Part shown: positions 34,339-47,200 of the stretch, in pieces
How the letters are laid out: each line of letters starts with the position of its first letter
How positions within the stretch are numbered: the stretch's first letter is position 1
DNA from: Protonemura montana
Taxonomy: Eukaryota > Arthropoda > Insecta > Plecoptera > Nemouridae
DNA length: 64,000 nucleotides
Direction: 5' to 3'
Assembly (NCBI GenBank): GCA_947568835.1
Contig: OX387612.1
Coordinates: 5,270,001 to 5,334,000, forward strand
Notes under the pieces: generated by a model
The model's input: only the letters and a program-made list of their open reading frames with translations
Told to the model about the DNA's origin: nothing
Database searches by the model: none
Program-made: the position numbers and the translations under genes

Positions 34339-35205
34339 GAAACACCGGTTCTCATGAGATCACCGAAGTTAAGCAACACTGCGCTGGATCAGGTATTGAA
34401 TGGGTGACCATCGTACACATGACCAGTTCTGTTCGGGAGAGAGGTTGGAGGGATGAAAGTTAAGCAACACTGCGCTGGGTCAGGTATTGAATGGGTGACC
34501 ATCATACACATGACCAGTTCTGTTTGGGAGAGAGGTTGGAGGGATGAAAGTTAAGCAACTCTGCGCTGAGTCAGGTATTGAATGGGTGACCATCATACAC
34601 ATGACCAGTTCTGTTTGGGAGAGAGGTTGGAGGGATGAAAGTTAAGCAACTCTGCGCTGAGTCAGGTATTGAATGGGTGACCATCATACACATGACCAGT
34701 TCAGTTTGGGAGAGAGGTTGGAGGGATGAAAGTTAAGCAACTCTGCGCTGAGTCTGGTATTGAATGGGTGACCATCATACACATGACCAGTTCAGTTTGG
34801 GAGAGAGGTTGGAGGGATGAAAGTTAAGCAACTCTGCGCTGAGTCAGGTATTGAATGGGTGACCATCATACACATGACCAGTTCAGTTTGGGAGAGAGGT
34901 TGGAGGGATGAAAGTTAAGCAACTCTGCGCTGAGTCAGGTATTGAATGGGTGACCATCATACACATGACCAGTTCTGTACGGGAGAGAGGTTAGAGGGAT
35001 GAAAGTTAGTACAGCAACTTCACTCGCCTTGCTTAGCAACCTCTCGACAGCATGGATTTGTGGAGGAATCCTGTTGTTCGTGTTGTACCGTCCTTCGGTA
35101 GAGACGTTAAGCCAGTGGTTCCATCAGTGCTATCCTACAGGAGTAGGCTACGTGCCGGCACCGGTTTCCCCTCCTCCCTTCTAGGCTAGAGCAGTTAATC
35201 ATCAT
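34339..35205 (+). mobile_element. 5S-derived SINE with massively repeated head
   Basis: Starts GAAACACCGGTTCTCATGAG, runs through a tandem block (34443-34988) and finishes with a normal body and partial tail. About 65 bases left of the head (34274-34338) are also found inverted beside the SINE at 36874-37358. Confidence 0.85.
34443..34988 (+). repeat. 91-bp tandem repeat of the 5S-like SINE segment, 6 periods
   Basis: GGTTGGAGGGATGAAAGTTA recurs at 34443, 34534, 34625, 34716, 34807, 34898 and (variant) 34989. Each period joins the body segment ending GATGAAAGTTA to the 5S-like AAGCAACTCTGCG, a junction explained by shared AAGTTA in the two parent segments. Confidence 0.9.
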
Positions 35206-36870
35206 CATTATATTTTATGAGAATGACGAATCTGGAAACATATTTATAATTGTATTATTTAATAATAATTATATATAATTTATATTTTAAATACAATTTT
35301 GGTATTTAACAAAATCTATATGACATGCAGTAAAAATTAAATGAAAATCATTTTTTAAATCGCTTTTAACTGAACTGGTGTTTGCAAAACCTTACCGAAA
35401 AGAAAAACAAGCACCAGACCCGTTCTACAAATAACCAACTCGATTCATCGTCGTAAGGAAAATATGTAGGTAGCTATTTTAATTAGTAGCATGTTTTAGT
35501 CAAATAAAACACAAGAAGGTGATTGGCTTTAGCATGAGTCATATTCCGAGCTCAAAGAATTGACAACAACCTTAGACACCGTCTCTAAGTCCTAGGCCAA
35601 TCTCTGTGTAGTTGGAAAGTACAGACAGTCAGTGGTATTTTAAAGAGGTGGGGGATACTCGCAAACAGGTGTTGGCAAAACGGTATGTCGCTGAAAGTGT
35701 CAGTAGTCACCTAAGCGTGCCAAGAGGCGGAACTGCAAATTGCTGGCTTCACGTGCCGTGAATTGTTTGATAATAATTTACCAATAGACTCATTTTTTAA
35801 CAACGCACTACGATAAGGTGGCCGTTATCTTCAAACGCGATTTTAGTGTTTTAATTATTTGTAGTTGAAACAATTGTCTTGGTTTTCGTGTTAACTCGGT
35901 GAATATTTGTGTCCCTATTTAGTTCGAACAAAAAATATTTTTGTCTAGTAATTTTTTGGTTCGGTTACCAATTTTTTAGCTTCAAATAATGGTAAACGCA
36001 CTCAGGTAGTGCTAGGGAATATTTTCACGAATGCAATACATAGGCAATGTGATTTTGTTCCAAAAGATTCCGACACGTTGATACGACAGGTGATATTACT
36101 GAGAAGTTTGACGAATCTAATCAGAGAAATACTTAAAAGCAAGATCTTCAATTAAGAAACAGGTGAGAAATTACAGACATGAATAATGTTTGTTTTAGTG
36201 TTTTTTAAAACTGTTGAATCGATATCTTATTGGAATTGTGGGTCAGTTAAGTTAATCCGTGAAAATAATCAGATAAAGTGGGTTTGAAGCAATAGTTACT
36301 AGGTATTTGATAATAATGTGAAATTCTTGTTTTATATTAAAAAATGTATTCATCAATCGCCCTTTTCAAGTCTAATGACACACATTTTTTAGTCTATTTT
36401 CGAGTTTGCAATTTATGGGGGCTTTTTAAATTGTATGAAAATTAAGTTTTCTATCATATTGTTACAGCTAAACGCAGCTTTCAGCTATTTTAATCTCACC
36501 TCAAAATTTGACCGCATAAAATAAAATAAAACATCATTCTACAAAGCAATACTCTTGAGAGAAAAAAAAGATCCTTTAACTAACCAGAAACTCATAAACC
36601 TTAATTTCATTTAAATTTAAAAAATATATATTTATATTCTTAAGTATACACAGAAAAACTGAGAAAAGTTCCCTTTAGCACCCAAAAAATCAATGCAATG
36701 TTTGATAATGACTTAAAATTTATAGACATTTAAAAAATGTGCGGTTTTTGGGGCTGCAAAGTATTTTTTTTCAGTCTAGTACTTGCAAATGTTCTGACGA
36801 CTCTTACACTCACGGCATCTTTTTCATTACGTTTACTGCAAATAAAAAAATATTTTCAGTTCGTGATTAC
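35206..36870. other. Upstream region of the SLC6 gene, no coding gene seen
   Basis: GAAACAGGTGAGAAAT at about 36157-36170 is a good donor site after a region of fewer ATG-initiated frames, and could end a 5' UTR exon of the SLC6 gene, whose coding exon 1 opens with an acceptor at 38228. This is inference only. Confidence 0.25.
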
Positions 36871-36873
36871 TTT

Positions 36874-37358
36874 GTTAGGTTTAACGACGCACAGTTTAGC
36901 AACAAGTCCTGTGACACTGATGAATGAGTGGATGATGATGAGGATGATGATACATCTAACCAAGCTGAGTAGAAACGAGTGGAAACTCGGTGCCGGCACG
37001 TAGCCTACTCCTGTCAAAGAGCACCAAGGGGACCACTGGCTTAACGTCCGTTCCGAAGGACGGTACAACGCGAACAGCAGGATTCCTACACAAATCCATG
37101 CTGTCGAGAGGTTGATAAGCTAGGCGAGTGAAGTTGCTGTACTAACTTTCATCCCTTCAACCTCTCTCCCAAACAGGACTGGTCATGGATCTAATGGTCA
37201 CTCATTCAATAGCTGACTCAGCGCAGAGTTGCTTAACTTTCATCCCTCCAACCTCTCTCCCAAACTGAACTAGTCATATGTATGATGGTCAGCCATCCAA
37301 TACCTGACCCAGCGCAGTGTTGCTTAACTTCGGTGATCTCATGAGAACCGGTGTTTCG
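36874..37358 (-). mobile_element. 5S-derived SINE, one extra head period
   Basis: Reverse copy from GGTTTAACGACGCACAG to GAACCGGTGTTTCGG with the head segment CATCCCTCCAACCTCTCTCC repeated once. Confidence 0.8.
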
Positions 37359-37440
37359 GTCCATAAAGTACCTACTTACCATAATCGTATGAAAAAAAAG
37401 TGCACACGTCTGAATTTAGATTACCGTTGAGTGCTATGTC
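37359..37440 (-). repeat. Inverted copy of the 34274-34338 segment
   Basis: TCCATAAAGTACCTACTTAC, ATAATCGTATG, ACGTCTGAATTTAGATTACC and GTTGAGTGCTATGTC match the left flank of the SINE at 34339 in reverse. The homology extends past the SINE end, so either this is a 5' extension of some SINE copies or the two loci arose by inverted duplication. Confidence 0.7.
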
Positions 37441-37869
37441 TATTTTTTGACATGCATCTCAGCTTAATGTGCCTAATCACTTGCCTGGTAATTGGAATCT
37501 TACCTATCGAACACTTCAAAAAATCAATGTTTTAAAGACTATAGATATAAAAATGCCGGCACCTAAGTACCTCGATACCCGCTCACTTACTCTTTAACAA
37601 TAAGTAGCAAATTACTCATTCATCTTAGAGACTTCAGATAAGGGACCATGACTTTGATGATCTTAGATTTCATTACATAGGAGATGATACCTTCTTTAAA
37701 GCAAGGAATGTTATCAGTGGTGACGTCAATGTCATTGTCGTGGTAACTCAGGTAGTGATGTAAATATTATTGATAACATTTTCATATTTCTTTTACATCA
37801 CGTTGGTAATATCGCAGTTAGATGTTTCAATTGTGCACGGGTTTGATTTTTAGAAAATACTTGATATTC

Positions 37870-37965
37870 CGTTTAGTGAGAGAGCACAATTTCCCGGCAG
37901 AAGCGTCACCGGTCGTTTTCGGACGACATGAAGGCCAAATATCACTTTTTAAAACAATACGCAGC
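37870..37965 (-). repeat. Dispersed repeat R2, copy 3
   Basis: Reverse copy with CGGCAGAAGCGTCACCGGTC. Confidence 0.6.
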
Positions 37966-38232
37966 ACTTTCGCTGATGCCCGCCATTTTTCCTTTGCTCG
38001 AAAGCTGTTGGCCTGGCAAAAGGTATTTTGGCTACTGGCAGTTGTCGTTTTATCTTAACTATGAAGAACTGTCCCTGGGCCTCTATTCTGTAACCTTTTC
38101 CACTTGAATGGAATGGAATCAGATGAGAAACCAATTTATGTTTTTTTTAAGTTACAATTACCAGTTTATTCTTTTGTAAAAAGTGACATAAAAGGCGTTC
38201 TTAACCAAACTCTTTTCTATGTTTTCAGCGCA

Positions 38233-41200
38233 ATGTCGAAGACCGAGTCGGACAGCAATGATCTCAAGAAGGAGACCAAGAATGAGTCGGTGGTCCCCGA
38301 AAGGGCTGCTTGGGGCAGCCCAGTCGAGTTTGTCCTCTCTTGTCTCAACTACGCCGTTGGCCTCGGGAACGTCTGGAGATTTCCCTATCTCGTCTACAGG
38401 AACGGTGGAGGTTGGTTTGACATATGATTTAGGTTAAGCAACAAACAATATTAATGGGTTACCGGTAAACGACGCGTAGTTGCGATAAATGGTTCTGTGG
38501 GACTGGTTTTTAGTGGCGTAGGTGTATTATTGGGGATGACAGGGATTATTGATGATTATTGATGGTTGAATTGTTGAGGATGATAATGACCCTTACTAAG
38601 TCTAGAAGGGAAGTCGGAAAATTTGGTGCAGGTATTAACCAACTCCTATAGAAAAGTACAAAGCTCCCGCTCCAAAAGACATGAGTAATCTCCCACTCCA
38701 ATAGGCCTGAGTAAGCTCCTACTCCAATATACCTGAGTAAGCTCCCACTCCAAAAGACCTGAGTAAGCTACCACTACAATAGACCCGAGGAAGCTCCCAC
38801 TCCAATATACCTGAGTAAGCTCCCACTCCAATAGACCTGAGTAAGCTCCCACTCCAATATACCTGAGTAAGCTCCCACTCCAATAGACCTGAGTAAGCGC
38901 CCACTCCAATAGACCTGAGTAAGCTCCCACTCCAATAGACCTGAGTAAGCTACCACTCCAATAGACCTGAGAAATCTCCCACTCCAATATACCTGAGTAA
39001 GCTCCCACTCCAATAGACCTGAGTAAGCTACCACTCCAATAGACCTGAGAAATCTCCCACTCCAATATACCTGAGTAAGCTCCCACTCCAATAGACCTGA
39101 GTAAGTTCCCACTCCAATATACCTGAGTAAGCTCCCACTCCAATAGACCTGAGAAATCTCCCACTCCAATAGACCTGAGTAAGTTCCCACTCCAATATAC
39201 CTGAGTAAGCTCCCACTCCAATAGACCTGAGTAAGCTCCCACTCCAATATACCTGAGTAAGCTCCCACTCCAATAGACCTGAGTAAGCTCCCACTCCAAT
39301 AGACCTGAGTAAGCTCCCACTACAATAGACCTGAGTAAGCTCCCACTCCAATAGACCTGAGAAATCTCCCACTCCAATAGACCTGAGTAAGTTCCCACTC
39401 CAATATACCTGAGTAAGCTCCCACTCCAATAGACCTGAGTAAGCTCCCACTCCAATATACCTGAGTAAGCTCCCACTCCAATAGACCTGAGTAAGCTCCC
39501 ACTCCAATAGACCTGAGTAAGCTCCCACTCCAATAGACCTGAGTAAGCTCCCACTCCAATAGACCTGAGTAAGCTTCCACTCCAATAGACCTGAGTAAGC
39601 TCCCACTCCAATAGACCTGAGTAAGCTCCCACTCCAATAGACCTGAGTAAGCTCCCACTCCAATAGACCTGAGTAAGTTCCCACTCCGATAGACCTGAGT
39701 AAGCTTCACTCGGATATACCTGTAGTTAGCTCCCGCTACAACATCGTTGAGATTGGTGACAACCCATTGGTAATACATAAGTACCTGCTAAGATCTAGGA
39801 TAGCGATCTCAATATGCTAAGATTGACCCACTGGCCCTAGTGGCCCAGTACCCAGTATCCAACCTGTCATATTATGTCGCTATATTTATATTTGATGAGA
39901 TCTCATGAGAAATCTCAAGTTGACACCACTGAAAACAGCAAAGATTTTACATATTTTTTGTTTTATTTGTCTTTACTGCCAGAATGGCCGGATCGATTTA
40001 GATAAGAGATTCCTGGGGCCGGGTCCAAAAAGCAGAGTTGAAGATCACATACATTTGGGGGTTGTATGATTATTGCCTTAGTGAAGATCTGGAAACATTG
40101 TTTTGTGGGAGGCTGACTTTTTTTTAAATCGGGATTAGCGCTTTGTGGATTCGACTCCAGATTTCTTTTTAATTTGTTCAAAACATATCTGGTACGGTTT
40201 GTATCCGAATTATAAATATCAGCTTTTTTTGTCAAGATGATTCTTACAAAATAATTTAGAAAAATAGATATTATCATTTTTAATTTATTCTAAAATTATT
40301 ATTATTGTGGTCTAAAAAAGCTTCCAAAAAACTTTGCAAATGTGTGCATTCCATAATATGAATCTATTTCATGTCAAAAGCGTATAACTGTACATATTTT
40401 CTCACTTCTCCTCGCATTAAGATATTTTTTTCTAAGTGTATGACGTTTTTTTTTTTAATTAGAACTAGAAGGACATTAATTTAAATGGCATTTGACCCCA
40501 TTTTGTTAAAAAAAAAAAAAAAAAAATCTGTAATGAAACCTCACTCAAAACGCCTGTCCCATATCCGATATGGCTAATGCATATACTTATACTTGTGACC
40601 TTCCGTTTTAAGGGGCGTTTCTTATCCCTTACATCATCATGCTGTTTACGATGGGACTTCCCATCTTCTACCTGGAGCTGATCGTCGGCCAGTACTCGGG
40701 GGTCGGTCCCAACACTGCATTCATGCGGATGGCACCTCTATTCCACGGTATGTACACTAAATAATATGATAATTAGATCGTTTTGATTAATTTGTTGTGT
40801 TTAACGACGTAGTATTTTGACGACTGGCCATGTGGCACTGGTCTAATGGCGTCAATGAACGAGTGGATGATGATGATGAACCTAACCTAGACTAGAAGGG
40901 AAGTGGAGAAACCCATTACCGACACGTAGTCTATTTCTGTCGAAGACCTAGGGTACCACCGGCTTCACGTCCCTTCTGAAGGACGGTACAACGCGAACAG
41001 CAGGATTCCTCCACAAATCCATGCTGTCGAGAGGTTGATAAGCAAGGCGAATGAAGTTGGTGTACTAACTTTCATTCCTCCAACCTGTCTATCGAACAGA
41101 ACTGGTCATGTGTATGATGGTCATCTATCCAATACCTGACTCAGCGTAGTGTTGATAACTCTAAGACCTATTTTACAATTTATAATTAATGAAATTAAGT

Positions 41201-44200
41201 GTCGAAAAAGCTATAAGTGAGCTTGAAGTGCTTCTTAATTGAAAATATTCTGTTAGATATTCATAACTTGCAGACAATCATTAGAAAGGAGGAAGATGAA
41301 ACAACAACGAATCCAGAAATGGGTCGCACACATTTTTATAAACATTAGGTGCGCTTTTGAAAACGATTGTTTTGCGAATAATTGCTTCCATTTCAAATTA
41401 ACAAAAAAGACTCTAAATCATTTTTATCGCTTAACTTCTGCACTTTCTATGCAAAAGTCACAAAATGCAATATACATCTTGTCGACAGCCAAAGACGTTA
41501 AATAAAGACAGCTTTTTTATGATAATAAACAAGTTTGTCATCAATCTTGTCAAACTGTGATTAAGTTGATGATTTCATAATGACTTATCATCATTTTGTT
41601 TAACGCGTCGACAGGCCTGTAGTCTAAAAGCATGAGAACACTGATTTGTTGATTAGTGGTGTTTAACGACGCACTGTTATGACAACAGGTCATGTGGAAC
41701 TAGTTAAATAGCGTCGGTGAATAAGTGGATGATGATGATGATGATGATGACGAACCTAACCTAGCCTAGAACGGAGGAGGGGAAACGACGTTCTGGCACA
41801 TAGCCTACTCCTGTCGAAGAGCACCAAGCTTTACGTCCCTTCTGAAGGACGGTACAACGCGAACAACAGGATTCCTCCACAAATCAATGCTGTCGAGAGG
41901 TTGATAAGCAAGACGAGTGAAGTTGCTTTACTAACTTTCATCCCTCCAACCTCTCTCCCGAACAGAACTGGTCATGTGTATGATGGTCACCCATCCAATG
42001 CCTGACTCAGCGCAGTGTTGCTTAACTTTCATACCTCCAACCTCTCTCCCGAACAGAACTGGTTATGTGTATGATGGCCACCCATTCAATACCTGACCCA
42101 GCGCAGTGTTGCTTAACTTCAACGGTCTCTTGACAACTGGTATTGACACCTGAACACGCGTGACTTCCTATTAATTTGCATGGTTTCATCTCACAAACAG
42201 GTTATACTAATTCGAAAAAAACATGCGTAAAAAATTCGTAGCAAAATCCGGTACAATTTTCTATGATGCTACCGATTTCTAATACAAATGTCTCGTTGCC
42301 TCATCAACAAAGCTACCTGTTTGCATCTCATAAAAGAATGGCACACTTCCAAACAGTCGTTTATTTTTCAATACATGTTATTAACAAGGATCGTGCGCTT
42401 TCCTTGCTTGCGAAATGCCATACAATATCAATAACCACTGGAAATTTCCACTGGGCAACGACAAAACATTCGAAGACGTTAAAAAATTTCGGTTTTTACC
42501 AAAATGTTCAATTATAAGTTGGATCTCTAGCTCACAGAAACATCTGAATTTCACTGCATGTGATTGGAAGTCGTCATAGCAACAGTTTCAACAAAATGTT
42601 CAACTATAAGTTGGATCTCTAGCTCACAGAAACATCTGAATTTCACTGCATGTGATTGGAAGTCGTCATAGCAACAGTTTCAACAAAGTGTTCAACTATA
42701 AGTTGGATCTCTAGCTCACAGAAACATCTGAATTTCACTGCATGTGATTGGAAGTCGTCATGGCAACAGTTTCAACAAAATGTTCAACTATAAGTTGGAT
42801 CTCTAGCTCACAGAAACATCTGAATTTCACGGCATGTGATTGGAAGTCGTCATGGCAACAGTTTCAACAAAATGTTCAACTATAAGTCGGATCTCAAACT
42901 CACAGAAACACCTGAATTTCACTGCATGTGATTGGCAGTCGTCATGGCAACAGTTTCAACAAAATGTTCAACAATAAGTTGGATCTCTAGCTCACAGAAA
43001 CATCTGCATTTCACTGCATGTGATTGGAAGATTGCCATGACGGCAACAGTTTCAACGAACACTTGAACTAGGAGGCGAGATTTAGGAAAAATTGAACTTA
43101 GTTCTGGAGAGATTTACCTTAGAAATAAGAACTTGCTTATATACAGGATATTGATCAAATAGTTCTTAATCATATCGTTTTCAATTCCCTCAAGATTGAT
43201 TGATGTGTGAGGTTTAGCAACATACGTTTTGACAACAGGCCATGTGGCACTGGTCTAATGGCGTCCGTGAATGAGTGGATGATAATGAGGATGATGATGA
43301 ACATAAGCTAACTTAGAAAGGTGCTGGAAAAATCCAATGCCAGCTACTCCTGTCGAAGACCAAAGGTATCACCGGCATAACGTCCCTTCCGAAGGACGGT
43401 ACAACGTGAACAACAGGATTTCTCCACAAACCCATGCTGTCGAGAGGTTGATAAGCAAGGCAAATGAAGTTGTAGTCAAATTTATCCTTCATACAAGTTA
43501 AAATTTTTGAAACAATTTTTCAAGCTCGGTAAAATTAATAAAAGAAAAAAAATTAAAAAATTAAACTTTATGTGTCATGTTTTAAAACATTTGCTCTGAT
43601 TCGTTCCAACCTTGTAAATTATCACACGGCTGTCTGGATGATGATCACGTGACAATCTGTAAACATCCGACACTTACAGAACAATAATCCAGCAGGATAT
43701 GAACAAATAACTCACTCGTTTGTCATGCTTTTGTAAAGATGTTTTGAACTCGACGCCCGTTGGTTGTCATTCAAATAATCGCGCATGTCCAAGCAATTTG
43801 CAATTTCAGTAAACAAAAATGCCGTTGAGTTCTTATGTAGAGTCAAAGAGTCAGTGGTAATGTTAAACTTTCTGCTAAGCAAACGAGCTGGTAACACTTG
43901 GTAACGGTAGGTGCCATCCGATGACGCTTGCGGATGTATTTTTTAATTAATCTCTACAATTAATTAGCAAAGACTCAAAATATCTAAACATGTTAATCAA
44001 TTGTTTAAGCTAGCATAAATAACGATTAATTGAGCGAAAACCGATCTGCAACTGCGAGAAATAAAGAAATTTAATTTTTCAACACTCGAAACGATGGTTA
44101 CTCCATCTAAGTAGTAGTTAACCCTTGATAAAGTAACAGGTACAAGTTACGAAACGCTGCGAAATTAAGTTGTTCTTCACTTAGCATGCAAAGCCGAGTT

Positions 44201-47200
44201 CAAATAATTTTTTTAGTTAGATAAAGTAGACATGAGTCTAAAAACCGATGCAATCACGGATGGTGTTTCTAGCTTTTCATGTGCTATTACTATGATGAGA
44301 ACCACTTTAACCCCAAATGTATGGGTGTTCAGTTAAAAACCTGTTTATTTATTTATTTTTATTTATTTATTATTATTATCAACACTATAACTGTCTCAAA
44401 AATTGATGCCCAAATTGATGTCCCCGTTTCGGCATCAAATTTTCGAGACGGTTTTAGTGTTGATAATAATAAAATACCCCGCGCATTGCAAGCGTTTGAA
44501 ATTTGAATAAGTGTTTGCAATTTAAATAGTGATTCTGGCCCCTGAACTGATAAAACAAGCTAGGATGTCAAAAACCTTTGCCTGGGACTACATGCTACAT
44601 GCTTTCAGTATACCTGTAAGCCGTTCAGTCGATTAGGTTATTCAAAAGTAAAGTACGTGGGTCGACTACATAAAGAGGAAGCCATAACTGGTCAACAAAG
44701 CCGCCGACCTCTGCAGCTATCACCACGGCCACCTTGTCCTAGATCAGTTTTATTGGCATTTAATCAGGATTTTTAAATGCGTCAAGCAACTAATAAGCGT
44801 ATCGATTAAATTGCGTGGGTGCGTGTGGGTGTGTGCATGCGTGGACCAGTCGAGGTCGTTGATGCGAATTTGGGTTTCTGGACCAATTTTAAAGGTCGCA
44901 AAAAATGTGTTCTTAGAGTACTTGAAAGCTGTAAGAAACGTATATTCAAACTTTTCTAAGAAGGTAATTTTCGTTGCCAACTTGGACAGCAAAAACAAAA
45001 CTTTCAAGCATAGGAGGTTCAATAGTAGATTCAACGTTTGGTAGCCATGGAGGTGCTGAGATCGCCTGACAGAGCTTCTCAATTCTGCTATCTTATGTTA
45101 CCACTGGTATATCATGGCCTAGCATAGGAGGTTCAATGGTAGATTCAATGTTTGGTAGCCATGGAGGTGCTGAGATCGCCTGACAGAGCTTCTCAATTCT
45201 GTTATCTTATGTTACCGCGGGTATATCATGGCCTAGCATAGGCGGTTCAATGGTAGATTCAACGTTTGATAGCCATGGAGATGCTGAGATCGCCTGACAG
45301 AGCTTCTCAATTCTGCTATATTATGTTACCACGGGTATATCATGGCCTAGCATAGGAGGTTCAATGGTAGATTCAACGTTTGGTAGCCATGGAGATGCTG
45401 TGATCGCCTGACAGAGCTTCTCAATTCTGCTATCTTATGTTACCACGGGTATATCATGGCCTAGCATAGGAGGTTCAATGGTAGATTCAACGTTTGGCAG
45501 CCATGGAGATGCTGAGATCGCCTGACAGAGCTTCTCAATTCTGCTATCTTATGTTACCACGGGTATATCATGGCCTAGCATGGGAGGTTCAATGGTAGAT
45601 TCAACGTTTGGCAGCCATGGAGATGCTGAGATCGCCTGACAGAGCTTCTCAATTCTGCTATCTTATGTTACCACGGGTATATCATGGTCTAGCATAGGAG
45701 GTTCAATGGTAGATTCAACGTTTGGCAGCCATGGAGATGCTGAGATCGCCTGACAGAGCTTCTCAATTCTGCTATCTTATGTTACCACTGGTATATCATG
45801 GCCTAGCATAGGAGGTTCAATGGTAGATTCAACGTTTGGTAGCCATGGAGGTGCTGAGATCGCGTGACAGAGCTTCTCAATTCTGTTATCTTATGTTACC
45901 GCGGGTATATCATGGCCTAGCATAGGCGGTTCAATGGTAGATTCAACGTTTGATAGCCATGGAGATGCTGTGATCGCCTGACAGAGCTTCTCAATTCTGC
46001 TATCTTATGTTACCACGGGTATATCATGGCCTAGCATAGGAGGTTCAATGGTAGATTCAACGTTTGGCAGCCATGGAGATGCTGAGATCGCCTGACAGAG
46101 CTTCTCAATTCTGCTATCTTATATTACCACGGGTATATCATGGTCTAGCATAGGAGGTTCAATGGTAGATTCAACGTTTGGCACCCATGGAGATGCTGAG
46201 ATCGTCTGACAGAGCTTCTCAATTCTGTTATCTTATGTTACCGCGGGTATATCATGGCCTAGCATAGGCGGTTCAATGGTAGATTCAACGTTTGATAGCC
46301 ATGGAGATGCTGAGATCGCCTGACAGAGCTTCTCAATTCTGCTATATTATGTTACCACGGGTATATCATGGCCTAGCATAGGAGGTTCAATGGTAGATTC
46401 AACGTTTGGTAGCCATGGAGATGCTGTGATCGCCTGACAGAGCTTCTCAATTCTGCTATCTTATGTTACCACGGGTATATCATGGCCTAGCATAGGAGGT
46501 TCAATGGTAGATTCAACGTTTGGCAGCCATGGAGATGCTGAGATCGCCTGACAGAGCTTCTCAATTCTGCTATCTTATGTTACCACGGGTATATCATGGC
46601 CTAGCATGGGAGGTTCAATGGTAGATTCAACGTTTGGCAGCCATGGAGATGCTGAGATCGCCTGACAGAGCTTCTCAATTCTGCTATCTTATGTTACCAC
46701 GGGTATATCATGGTCTAGCATAGGAGGTTCAATGGTAGATTCAACGTTTGGCAGCCATGGAGATGCTGAGATCGCCTGACAGAGCTTCTCAATTCTGCTA
46801 TCTTATGTTACCACTGGTATATCATGGCCTAGCATAGGAGGTTCAATGGTAGATTCAACGTTTGATAGCCATGGACATGCTGTGATCGCCTGACAGAGCT
46901 TCTCAATTCTGCTATCTTATGTTACCACGGGTATATCATGGCCTAGCATAGGAGGTTCAATGGTAGATTCAACGTTTGGTAGCCATGGAGATGCTGAGAT
47001 CGCCTGACAGAGTTTCTAAAAATTACCTTGTAAAGCTCCTGACTCTCTATTAAGCTTTGAATGCTCGATAGCTTCACTCGTTTTCAAATTTCGCAATCGG
47101 TTTGAAATTCTGAAACGGTATCACTACTAGAATTCCACAAATATCTAGTCGAAATGTAATTTTAGGTTAATAATACATTGAAATGAAATACAGTGTCTGT

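Noticed and set aside
36737-37003. Hydrophobic 88-aa frame as a small secreted protein
   Set aside because: Its second half is the 5S SINE in reverse; no splice or promoter context.
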